This document shows positions 8,596-16,679 of a DNA stretch of 64,000 bases, piece after piece. Under the pieces are notes generated by a model that worked only from the letters and a program-made list of their open reading frames with translations, was not told the DNA's origin and did not search any database. Each line of letters begins with the position of its first letter. The first letter of the stretch is position 1. The position numbers and the translations under genes are program-made. Source of the DNA: Clostridia bacterium (GTDB lineage: Bacteria > Bacillota > Clostridia > Christensenellales > Aristaeellaceae); the NCBI GenBank assembly GCA_017395065.1, contig JAFPWH010000035.1:62001-126000 (forward strand), read 5' to 3'.

Positions 8596-9578
8596 GCGCG
8601 CCTTAGATCGTCGCCCCTTAAGCGCAGATGATCCCAGTATCGCTTGTCCGCAAGGCGGCTCATGACGCGCTCGGAATACCTGTCCTTGAACTGCGCAGGC
8701 GTGAGGTTCGTCGTGATGACCGTGTGCAGCTTCCGGTTCATGCGTTCGTTGAGAAGGACGCAGAGGTATTCCTCCAAACTGATCGTGCGCATAATGGGCT
8801 CACTGCCCAGATCGTCGATCAGCAGGACCGGCGTGCTCTCAAGCTCTTCGAAGGCTTCCTTGGCGTCGTCCTGATGAAAATACGCCGTCCTGATCTTTTC
8901 CATCAGCTCAAAGCTCGATATAGCGACGGCGCCGATGCCCTTTTTTCTGAATTCGTTGTACAGGCAGCTCAGCAGGAACGTTTTGCCAAGGCCCGCGTTG
9001 CCGCTTAAGATCATGCCGCGGTAGAGCGTGTCCGGGTAGGTTTTCACGTAGTCTATGCAGGCGTCCCTGATGCGTTCGGTCAGCATCCTCTGGGTAACGC
9101 CTCCGTCCAGCGGCTTGTCCGGTACGAAATCGCTTTTGAAGTCTTCAAAGCAAGCGCCGGTAAAACAGTCGTTTTTTTCGCTCGACAAAAGCGCGTTTAC
9201 ACGCTTTTCAAAGCACGCGCAGGGCTTTACGCCGCTTTCCGTTTCTGTAAAACCCGTGTCCTTGCACGCGGCGCACTCGTAGGCGGGCGATAAATAGTTT
9301 TCCGGATAGCCCGCGTGAAGCAGCGTTTCGCGTATTTTCCGGTTGAGTTCCAACCCCTTTTCGCGCATCTCCAGAGAGATCTCCCGGGCTCTGTCGGGGT
9401 TTGCCATCGCCGCGCGCAGGGCGCTTACGGGCAGAGACGCCCTTTTGCTCATCAATTCGTCAAGGCCGCTTATTTCGCTCCTTGCACGTCTTTCCCTGCG
9501 CATGAGCTCTCTGTCCGACTCAAGCCTGCGCTGTTTGTAGTATTCCTGCGCCTGTCTTTCCGCTTCCTGCCTCGTCAT
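8592..9578 (-). CDS. dnaI: DnaI/DnaC-type helicase loader ATPase
   Basis: 328 residues. The AAA+ core has Walker A GNAGLGKT (about 189-196), Walker B VLLIDDLGSE (about 252-261) and a sensor/arginine region ending DRYSERVMSRL. The N-terminal third carries a zinc-binding-like set of cysteines (CAACKDTGF ... CACF, about 117-140), as in Bacillus DnaI, where the N-domain contacts the replicative helicase. It begins immediately after the dnaD stop, reproducing the Firmicutes initiation pair. It should load the DnaB/DnaC-type helicase at oriC and at restarted forks. Confidence 0.9.
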   Translation of the reverse strand: MTRQEAERQAQEYYKQRRLESDRELMRRERRARSEISGLDELMSKRASLPVSALRAAMANPDRAREISLEMREKGLELNRKIRETLLHAGYPENYLSPAYECAACKDTGFTETESGVKPCACFEKRVNALLSSEKNDCFTGACFEDFKSDFVPDKPLDGGVTQRMLTERIRDACIDYVKTYPDTLYRGMILSGNAGLGKTFLLSCLYNEFRKKGIGAVAISSFELMEKIRTAYFHQDDAKEAFEELESTPVLLIDDLGSEPIMRTISLEEYLCVLLNERMNRKLHTVITTNLTPAQFKDRYSERVMSRLADKRYWDHLRLRGDDLRRA

Positions 9579-11003
9579 TTATTCACCCGCTCTTTTCCGG
9601 TTCATGATATCCGCATAGAAGCCGTTTTCAAACTCTTCGTCGGTGACTTCCCGTTCGCTCAGGATCTTGTGCGGATTTACGCCGGCGCGCGCCTGCACGG
9701 CCTGCTGCGCCTTTTCCGGCGTCGTGATGCCTTCGGCTGACCAGATCTGCACGAGCTTGTTGATGTATTTGATCGGATTTTCGCTGCCGCGCGCCTGCCG
9801 GGCCGCGATCACGACGGTTTCCGGCTCCACGAGCGCCGTCCAGGTCCTTGCGAATTTGATGTCGCTTGCGCTGATCTTTTTTTCGACGCCCGCCTCGGTA
9901 AAAATCTCGTGCACGAGGTCGTAATAGCGCTTTTGCTCGCTGCGCTCCTTTTCGATTTCCTCGACGGTCATCGCGCCGATTTCCTTCCAGGTGGCGAGGG
10001 TCTTTTCGATGTCGTCGTAGGTGCGGCGGTTCTTTTGCCCGCACTGCATGGCCGCCTGCTCGATGGCGTCGAAGCGGAAGCCCATCTGTTCAAAGCTTTT
10101 GTAGGCTTCGATCTGTCCCGGCGTTGGCGTCAGCGTTATACCCAGATGGCTGTTGAGCTTTTTGACGTTTTCGCGACTGCCATCGTCCGGATGGGCCTTC
10201 AGGTTCGTTAGAATCCCGTTCAGGTAGCCGAAGGATGGGCGCTCGCCCTTGGTGGTCTCACTGCAGGCGGAAAGGATCTCTTCCCCGGTAAAGCCAAGGT
10301 CGCTCATCCACGTTTTCGTCAGCTCGATTTCGTCCTTCGTGGGTTCCCGCCGCTGGTTGAAGCGACGGATCACTTCTCGCGCGACGTTGTAGTACGCGCC
10401 GCTTTTCGCCACGTATTCGCGCGCGCCGCTTACGTCCTTTACGCCGTGCTCGGCCCAGTCTCTGGCCATTTCGCTGAGGGCCTTGAAGGTGGTTTTTGCC
10501 GAAGGGAGCTTTCCGCCCTTCCTTTCCGAATAGGTTTCGACCATGAAATAGACGGTTTCCGCGTCGAGGCCGAACACGTCCTGCCAGTCGTTTGCGATGC
10601 GGATCTCATGGTTTTCCATCACGAGCGAGGGCAGGAGCAATTGCAGCGTCCTTACGTAATCGCGGTTGGAATAGACGACGTCCGCCGTCTCGTCCTCGTT
10701 TTTTTGGCTGGCCGCGAGGGTCAGAAAGGCATAGGCGGGCGGATTGTCGCCTGTTTTGAGCACCGCGCCTTCCTTTTGCCAATAACGGAACGCCTTTTCG
10801 ACCACGGCGATGTCCAGATGGAGGATCTGCGCCATCTCCTCGGGGGTTTGGCAAAGCTTTGGATATCTGCACAGCAAAAGCCCGTAAAGGTACACCTTTA
10901 CGTAGTCCGCGGGCGCGGAGGGCAGATATTCCATGATGAAGATGTTGCTAAGCGTCGTCGAGCCCGAGATCGCCCCTTCGTCGTCATAAGCGCACAGCGG
11001 CAT
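9579..11003 (-). CDS. DnaD-domain replication initiation protein
   Basis: 474 residues from the ATG at 11,003, chosen over a TTG 21 bases earlier because GGAAGG sits 8 bases before it. The N-terminal 110 residues look like a winged helix (EMAQILHLDIAVVEKAFRYW). Two DnaD-like segments follow: KTWMSDLGFTGEEILSAC with PSFGYLNGIL (about 240-290) and ARTWTALVEPETVVIAARQA with IKYINKLVQIW (about 395-435). The length and the duplicated domain resemble Bacillus DnaB (initiation protein) more than short DnaD. With the adjacent dnaI it forms a primosome gene pair; it also heads the long minus-strand operon. Confidence 0.85.
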   Translation of the reverse strand: MPLCAYDDEGAISGSTTLSNIFIMEYLPSAPADYVKVYLYGLLLCRYPKLCQTPEEMAQILHLDIAVVEKAFRYWQKEGAVLKTGDNPPAYAFLTLAASQKNEDETADVVYSNRDYVRTLQLLLPSLVMENHEIRIANDWQDVFGLDAETVYFMVETYSERKGGKLPSAKTTFKALSEMARDWAEHGVKDVSGAREYVAKSGAYYNVAREVIRRFNQRREPTKDEIELTKTWMSDLGFTGEEILSACSETTKGERPSFGYLNGILTNLKAHPDDGSRENVKKLNSHLGITLTPTPGQIEAYKSFEQMGFRFDAIEQAAMQCGQKNRRTYDDIEKTLATWKEIGAMTVEEIEKERSEQKRYYDLVHEIFTEAGVEKKISASDIKFARTWTALVEPETVVIAARQARGSENPIKYINKLVQIWSAEGITTPEKAQQAVQARAGVNPHKILSEREVTDEEFENGFYADIMNRKRAGE

Positions 11004-11052
11004 TTGTTGCTTCCTTCCGGTCAATTGTATTCCCGCATTATTATCTTATCAT

Positions 11053-11081
11053 ATCATAGCACTTTTTTGCCGATTTATCAA
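11053..11081 (-). promoter_or_regulatory. Promoter of the dnaD-dnaI operon
   Basis: TTGATA (11,076-11,081), 17-base spacer, TATGAT (11,053-11,058) on the minus strand. It lies 50 bases before the dnaD ATG and is the only good promoter seen ahead of the run of genes down to position 1. Confidence 0.65.
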
Positions 11082-11134
11082 GTTAAGATGCAAATAAAGC
11101 GGAAAAATACGTCGATTTCGGTTTACTGCTCGGC

Positions 11135-12892
11135 TCATTGAGCCGTGCTTGCGAACTGGGCGTTGTACAGCTCGGCGTAAAAGCCGTTACGGGCCATGAG
11201 CTTTTCGTGGCTGCCCTGCTCCACGATCTTTCCGTCGCGCATGACGATGATCCTGTCCGCGCTGCGGATCGTGGAGAGGCGGTGCGCGACGATGAAGCTC
11301 GTCTTGCCCTGCATAAGCTTTTTGAAGGCCTCCTGGATCAGAAGCTCGGTGCGCGTGTCGATGCTGGAGGTCGCTTCGTCCAGGATCAGCATCGGCGGGC
11401 GAAGGAGCATTACCCGCGTTATGCACAGCAGCTGCTTTTGCCCCTGACTCAAGCTGCTTTCGCTGAGAACCGTGTCCAGCCGCTTCGGCAGGCGGCGTAT
11501 GAATTCCCAGCTGTGCGCGTCTTTGGCGGCGCGGATGATCTCCTCGTCCGTCGCGTCCCTTTTGCCGAAGGCGATGTTGTCGCGCACGGTGCCGTCCATG
11601 ATCCAGGTTTCCTGCAGCACCATACCGTAGGCGCGCCTGAGCGAATGGCGGGTCACGTCCTGTGTTCTGTTCCCGTCCACGCGGATGCAGCCGGCGTCCG
11701 CGTCGTAAAAGCGCATCAGCAGGTTGATCAGCGTCGTCTTTCCGCAGCCCGTGGGCCCCACGATGGCCGCCATCGTGCCCTGTGGCGCGCTGAAGCTGAA
11801 ATGCTCTATGAGGCTTTTGGACTTGTCGTAGGAGAAGCTGACGTCCTCTATCTCCACGTTTCCCTTAACGCCGCTGAGTTCCTTCGGCGCGTCAGGCGTT
11901 TCTTCCTTCGCCTCCATCAGTTCGAACACCCTGTCCGCGCAGGCCAGCGCGTTCTGCATCTCCGTGATGACGGAGCTTATGTCGTTGAAGGGCTTCATGT
12001 ACTGGTTGGCGTAGCTCAGCAGCACCGTGAGCCCGCCCACCGTGAGCGCGAGCGGATCGGAAATGATCCTGAGCGCGCCGACCATGGCAACGAGCGCGTA
12101 AATGATGTTGTTGACGAAGCGCGTCGACGGATTGGTGAGCGAGGAAAAGAACACGGCGCGGCGGGAATAGCCTTCCAGCTCCGCGTTCATTTCGGCAAAG
12201 CGCGCGCAGGTCGTTTTTTCCCGGCCGAAGGCTTTTACCACCTTTTCGCCGCCGACGATCTCGTTTACGAACGCCGTCTGCCTGCCGCGGGAAGCCGTCT
12301 GCTTCTGAAACATGCTGAAGCTGCGCGAGGAAATGAATTTCGCCACGAGGAAGCTCAGCGGCGTCAGCGCGACCACCATCAGGGAGATCCACACGTCCTT
12401 TGAGAACATGAAGACGAGCGTCACGACGATCATCACGACGCCGCCGAAAAGCTGGTTAAAGCCCAGCAAAAGCCCCTCGGAGAGCTGGTCGGTGTCGGCG
12501 ATGACCCGCTGGATGACGTCGCCGCTGGGATGGCTGTCGATAAAGCTGAGCGGCAGTACCTGGATCTTTCGGATCGCGCTTTTGCGAATGTCCCGCACGG
12601 TCATCAGCGACAAACGGTTGTTGATGAGGTTCATGGCCCAGCTGCCCAGGGAGGCCAGCGCGACCAGTATGCCGATTCGCAAAAGCAGCGCGCCTGCGGC
12701 TTCAAAATCCACGTTGCCCCGGGAAACGACCTTGTCGATCGCGTCGCCGAAGAGGATGGGCACACACAGCTGCAGTATCACGGTGGCGGCGGAAAGCAGC
12801 ACGCTGAATACGAGCAGCAGCTTGTAGCGCCCGATCACCCTGAGCAGCTTTCTCAGCGCAGCCATGGAGGCGCCATTTTTGTTACGCTTCAC
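11135..12892 (-). CDS. ABC exporter half-transporter, canonical ATPase subunit of a heterodimer
   Basis: 585 residues: six membrane helices (about 20-310) then the ATPase domain. Walker A GPTGCGKTT (about 375-383), signature LSQGQKQLL (second G of LSGGQ is Q), Walker B MLILDEATSSID with catalytic Glu, and H-loop AHRLST are all functional-looking. The start is GTG at 12,892 with GGAGGCGG upstream, inside the end of the partner gene (11-base overlap), so the two are translated together. Such type IV exporters move drugs, lipids or peptides outward; there is no C39 peptidase domain and no peptide precursor nearby, so the substrate is unknown. A short CGGCTC/GAGCCG hairpin spans its stop codon. 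Confidence 0.9.
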   Translation of the reverse strand: MKRNKNGASMAALRKLLRVIGRYKLLLVFSVLLSAATVILQLCVPILFGDAIDKVVSRGNVDFEAAGALLLRIGILVALASLGSWAMNLINNRLSLMTVRDIRKSAIRKIQVLPLSFIDSHPSGDVIQRVIADTDQLSEGLLLGFNQLFGGVVMIVVTLVFMFSKDVWISLMVVALTPLSFLVAKFISSRSFSMFQKQTASRGRQTAFVNEIVGGEKVVKAFGREKTTCARFAEMNAELEGYSRRAVFFSSLTNPSTRFVNNIIYALVAMVGALRIISDPLALTVGGLTVLLSYANQYMKPFNDISSVITEMQNALACADRVFELMEAKEETPDAPKELSGVKGNVEIEDVSFSYDKSKSLIEHFSFSAPQGTMAAIVGPTGCGKTTLINLLMRFYDADAGCIRVDGNRTQDVTRHSLRRAYGMVLQETWIMDGTVRDNIAFGKRDATDEEIIRAAKDAHSWEFIRRLPKRLDTVLSESSLSQGQKQLLCITRVMLLRPPMLILDEATSSIDTRTELLIQEAFKKLMQGKTSFIVAHRLSTIRSADRIIVMRDGKIVEQGSHEKLMARNGFYAELYNAQFASTAQ

Positions 12893-14621
12893 CGCCGACC
12901 GCCTCCTTTTCCTCCGGGAACTGGGAATAGTAGATCTGCCGGTATACCTCGCAGGAGGCCATGAGCTCCCCGTGCGTCCCCTGCCCCGCGAGCTTTCCGT
13001 CGTCCAGGACGAGAATCCTGTCCGCGTGCTTTACGCCGGAGGCGCGCTGGGAAACGATGAACACGGTCATATCTCCCAGAGACGCGATCGCGCGGCGCAG
13101 TCTTAAGTCGGTCGCGAAATCAAGAGCGCTCGCGGAATCGTCGAGGATCAGTATTTCGGGCTTTTTCACGAGGGCTCTCGCGATGGTCAGGCGCTGGCGC
13201 TGACCGCCGGAGAGATTCTTTCCGCCCTGCTCGATCGTAAAGTCCAGTTCGTCCGGCTTGCCCAGCACGATCTCCTTCGCCTGCGCGGTTTCGAGGGCTT
13301 CCCAGAGCGCCTCGTCGGGTGCGTCGCTTTTGCCCCAGAGCAGGTTTTCGCGTATGCTCCCCTTGAACAGGAGCGCGCTTTGCGGAACGACGCCGATCAG
13401 GCTGTTGAGTTCCCCTTCGGCGTAGTCCTTTACGTCGACGCCGTTTACCGTAACGCTGCCCTCTGTGGCGTCATAAAAGCGCGGGATCAGGTTTGCGACG
13501 GTGCTCTTTCCGCTGCCGGTGCCGCCGATGATGCCAATTGTTTCCCCCTTGCGCGTTTCGAAGGAAATGTGCTCGACGGCGTTGTCGCCGGAATCCTTAT
13601 AGGAAAACGATACGTCCCGGAAGCAGACCGCGCTGTCCGTTTCGACGAACGGCGCGCTCCGCTCGGGATAGCGCATGCTCGTTTCCGTGTCCAGCACGGC
13701 GGAAACGCGCCTTGCGCAAGCCAGCGCCTTGTTGATCGAAATGATGAGGGAAGCCAGTTTTATGAGCTCGATCACGATCTGCGCCATGTAATTGTACAGC
13801 GCGACGAGATCGCCCTGAGAGATGTGGCCGGCGTTTACGCGGATCGCGCCAACGTGAATGAGGAGCATCGTGGCGACATTGATAATCAGATAGGTCGCGG
13901 GGTTCATGAAGGCGCTCAAGCGGCCCACGAAAAGGTTGAGCTTGTTCACGGCTTCGTTGGCCTCGTCAAACTCCCTGATCTCGTCCTCTTCGCGGCAAAA
14001 GGCGCGGATCACCCTTGCGCCGCCGAGGTTTTCGCGCGTCTTGCCCAGAAGCCTGTCCAGCGCCTTTTGCGATTTCGCGTGCAGCGGTATGCTGCGGTAC
14101 ATGATGCCAAACACCACGGCGGAGAGCACGGGCAGCGCCATAGCAAAAATGAGCGCGCTTTTTACGTCGATGGTAAAGGCCATGATCACCGCGCCGAAGA
14201 CGATGAAGGGGCTCCTCAAGAGCAATCTCAGCGCAAGGTTTAGGCCGTTTTGCACCTGATTTACGTCGCTGGTCATGCGGGTGATCAGCGTATCGGTCCC
14301 GACAGAGTCTATCTCCGTGTAGGAAAGGGTCTGTATGTGCTCCATCAGCGCCTGCCTGAGCTTTGCCGCAAAGCCGACGCTGGCCTTCGCGGCGAACCAC
14401 TGCGCGGCAAACGAGAACGCCATGCCGAGGATGCCGAAGGCCATCAGGCAAACAAAGCACAAAACGACAAAGCCCCTGTTTCCGCCGCCGATGCCCTTGT
14501 TGATGATCGCGGCGACGACCAGCGGCGACAATAGGTCCATCAGCGCCTCGGCCAGTTTCAGGCCGGGCGCGAGGACGATCTCCTTTTTGTATTGCGTAAG
14601 ATAACGGGTAAGCCTCTTCAT
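12882..14621 (-). CDS. ABC exporter half-transporter, degenerate-site partner
   Basis: 579 residues from the ATG at 14,621, which has GAAGG 8 bases before it; an ATG at 14,636 is also possible. Six-helix membrane domain and C-terminal ATPase: Walker A GGTGSGKST, signature LSGGQRQRL, but Walker B reads ILILDDSASALD (catalytic Glu replaced by Asp) and the H-loop His is Gln (SQRASG). This is the standard asymmetry of heterodimeric exporters such as TM287/288, so it pairs with the gene at 11,135-12,892. Confidence 0.9.
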   Translation of the reverse strand: MKRLTRYLTQYKKEIVLAPGLKLAEALMDLLSPLVVAAIINKGIGGGNRGFVVLCFVCLMAFGILGMAFSFAAQWFAAKASVGFAAKLRQALMEHIQTLSYTEIDSVGTDTLITRMTSDVNQVQNGLNLALRLLLRSPFIVFGAVIMAFTIDVKSALIFAMALPVLSAVVFGIMYRSIPLHAKSQKALDRLLGKTRENLGGARVIRAFCREEDEIREFDEANEAVNKLNLFVGRLSAFMNPATYLIINVATMLLIHVGAIRVNAGHISQGDLVALYNYMAQIVIELIKLASLIISINKALACARRVSAVLDTETSMRYPERSAPFVETDSAVCFRDVSFSYKDSGDNAVEHISFETRKGETIGIIGGTGSGKSTVANLIPRFYDATEGSVTVNGVDVKDYAEGELNSLIGVVPQSALLFKGSIRENLLWGKSDAPDEALWEALETAQAKEIVLGKPDELDFTIEQGGKNLSGGQRQRLTIARALVKKPEILILDDSASALDFATDLRLRRAIASLGDMTVFIVSQRASGVKHADRILVLDDGKLAGQGTHGELMASCEVYRQIYYSQFPEEKEAVGGEA

Positions 14622-14642
14622 TTTAAGTACCTTCATCGAATG

Positions 14643-14678
14643 CGCGCTGCCCGGCAAGGCACTTATGCGGGCAGCGCG
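14643..14678 (-). repeat. Perfect 11-bp inverted repeat in the leader between the exporter pairs
   Basis: Arms 14,643-14,653 and 14,668-14,678 (CGCGCTGCCCG / CGGGCAGCGCG) with a 14-base loop. It lies 22 bases before the ATG of the second pair. On the minus-strand RNA no U-tract follows, so it may affect translation or RNA stability rather than terminate. Confidence 0.6.
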
Positions 14679-14693
14679 GTTTTCTGTATGTAC

Positions 14694-14732
14694 AAGGGGC
14701 TGCTGCAAACGCTTTTTCTGCAACAGCCCCTT
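14694..14732 (-). terminator. Hairpin between the two exporter pairs (terminator or attenuator)
   Basis: Arms 14,694-14,707 and 14,719-14,732 (14 bp), directly after the stop codon at 14,742. The one non-Watson-Crick position is G-U in minus-strand RNA but A-C in plus-strand RNA, so it is built for the minus transcript. The downstream U-tract is poor. A similar hairpin is at 18,505-18,540. Confidence 0.6.
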
Positions 14733-14741
14733 CTTTTTGGC

Positions 14742-16679
14742 TTATTCGAGTTCGAACGCGCCGGTATAGAGCTGGTAGTACTGCCCCTTCAGTTCCAACA
14801 GTTGTTCGTGCGTTCCGCGCTCTATGATGCGGCCGTGCTCCAGCACCATGATCACGTTTGCGTTTTTGACCGTGGAGAGGCGGTGCGCGATCACGAACAC
14901 CGTGCGTCCCTCCATCAGCTTGTCCATACCGCGCTGAACGATCTGCTCTGTGCGCGTGTCGATGGAGGACGTGGCTTCGTCCAGGATCATGACCGGCGGG
15001 TTCGCCACGGCGGCGCGGGCGATGGAGAGCAGCTGTCTCTGTCCCTGGGAAAGGTTGTCGCCGTTTCCGCTCAGCAGCGTCTGATAGCCCTCCGGCAGGC
15101 GCGTGATGAACTCGTCCGCGCCGGCGAGCTTGGCCGCCTCGACGCACTCCTCGTCGGTCGCGTCGAGCTTGCCGTAGCGGATGTTCTCCATGACCGTGCC
15201 GGTGAACAGGTTGGTTTCCTGAAGTACGAGGCCCAAGGACCTTCGAAGGTCATTTTTCTTAATTTTGTTGATGTTGATGCCGTCGTAGCGGATCTTGCCG
15301 TCCTCGATGTCGTAGAAGCGGTTCAAAAGGTTGGTGATCGTGGTCTTTCCCGCGCCGGTCGCGCCGACGAAAGCCACTTTCTGGCCGGGCTTGGCGTAAA
15401 GGGTGATGTCGTGCAGCACGGTCTTTCCCTCTTCGTAGGCGAAATCCACGTTCTCCATGCGCACGTCGCCCTCGAGGCGCTTGTACTCGAGCGTGCCGTC
15501 GTGATGCGGATGCTTCCACGCCCATTTGCCGGTCTGCTTTTCGGATTCGGTGATCGTGCCGTTTTCGTCGATCAGCGCGTTGACGAGCGTGACGTAGCCC
15601 TCGTCGGACTCCGGCGGCATGTCGATCAGATCGAACACGCGCTGCGCGCCGGCCAGCGCCATCGCGATGTTGTTGAACTGCTGCGCAACCGAGTTCACGT
15701 TGCCGGTGAACTGCTTGGCCATGTTCAAAAACGGGACGACGGTCGCGATGGTGAGCGCGCTTATGCCTCCCTGCACCAGGCAGTAGATGCCGGGGTTCGG
15801 CGTGCCAAGCAGTATCAGCGCGCCGCCGATCAGTGCGATGGTCACATAGAGGATGTTGCCGATGTTGTTGATGATGGGGCCGAGAATGTTCGCATAGGCG
15901 TTGGCCCTGAAGTTGTCGTTTCTGAGCTCCTCGTTGATCTTTTCGAAGTCCTCGCGGCTGCGGTTTTCGTGGTTGAAGACCTTGACGACCTTTTCGCCGT
16001 GCATGATCTCCTGTATGAAGGCCTCGGATTTGCCGACCGACTTCTGCTGGCGGATAAAGTACTTGGCCGCGCCGCCGCCGACTTTGCGGGTAATGAGCAG
16101 CATGCCGAACACGCCAAGGCACACGACGAGCGTGAGCCATATGCTGTAGTACAGCATGATGCCCAGCACCGCCGCGATGATGACGCCCGACTGGAGCATC
16201 GCCGGGAAGGTCTGGGAGATCAATTGCCGCAGGGTGTCGATGTCGTTGGTGTAGCGGCTCATGATGTCGCCGTGCTTGTTCGTGTCGAAATAGCGGATCG
16301 GGAGATTCTGCATCTTTTCGAACATCGTGCGGCGCATCTTGTTCAGGAAGCCCTGCGTGAGGTAAGCGAGCATCTGATACTGGCAGGTCACGACGATGAG
16401 GCTGGCCAGATACAGGCTCGCAAGCGTCACGATCTTGGGCAGGATCTGCTTGCTAGCCTCGGTCCAGCTCACGCCGTTTTTCACGGAAGATGTGACGATC
16501 GTGAGGATCTTTTGCTGGAAGATGGCCGGGATGCTCGCCGTCACGGCGGAAATGAGGATGCACACGATGATGATCGGCACGAGCTTCGGGTAGGCGGCAA
16601 ACAGCATTTTCAAAAGGCGCATGATCGCCTTTACGTCGATTTTGGGTTTGGGCATTTTTTTCATATCCGGCTTATTCAT
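14742..16679 (-). CDS. ABC exporter half-transporter (second pair), canonical ATPase subunit
   Basis: 645 residues. An N-terminal Lys/Pro-rich leader (about 1-20) precedes six membrane helices. There is a 40-residue insertion between the membrane domain and ATPase (about 360-400, including KQTGKWAWKHPHHDG), absent in the first pair. ATPase motifs: Walker A GATGAGKTT, signature LSQGQRQLL, Walker B VMILDEATSSID, H-loop AHRLST. Start at 16,679 has GGGAGG upstream and overlaps the upstream partner by 8 bases. Substrate unknown. Confidence 0.9.
   Translation of the reverse strand: MNKPDMKKMPKPKIDVKAIMRLLKMLFAAYPKLVPIIIVCILISAVTASIPAIFQQKILTIVTSSVKNGVSWTEASKQILPKIVTLASLYLASLIVVTCQYQMLAYLTQGFLNKMRRTMFEKMQNLPIRYFDTNKHGDIMSRYTNDIDTLRQLISQTFPAMLQSGVIIAAVLGIMLYYSIWLTLVVCLGVFGMLLITRKVGGGAAKYFIRQQKSVGKSEAFIQEIMHGEKVVKVFNHENRSREDFEKINEELRNDNFRANAYANILGPIINNIGNILYVTIALIGGALILLGTPNPGIYCLVQGGISALTIATVVPFLNMAKQFTGNVNSVAQQFNNIAMALAGAQRVFDLIDMPPESDEGYVTLVNALIDENGTITESEKQTGKWAWKHPHHDGTLEYKRLEGDVRMENVDFAYEEGKTVLHDITLYAKPGQKVAFVGATGAGKTTITNLLNRFYDIEDGKIRYDGININKIKKNDLRRSLGLVLQETNLFTGTVMENIRYGKLDATDEECVEAAKLAGADEFITRLPEGYQTLLSGNGDNLSQGQRQLLSIARAAVANPPVMILDEATSSIDTRTEQIVQRGMDKLMEGRTVFVIAHRLSTVKNANVIMVLEHGRIIERGTHEQLLELKGQYYQLYTGAFELE

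Noticed and set aside
8592-11003. DnaD/DnaI pair as part of a prophage
   Set aside because: No integrase, capsid or terminase genes are present, and the genes run directly into chromosomal trkA/trkH-type genes.
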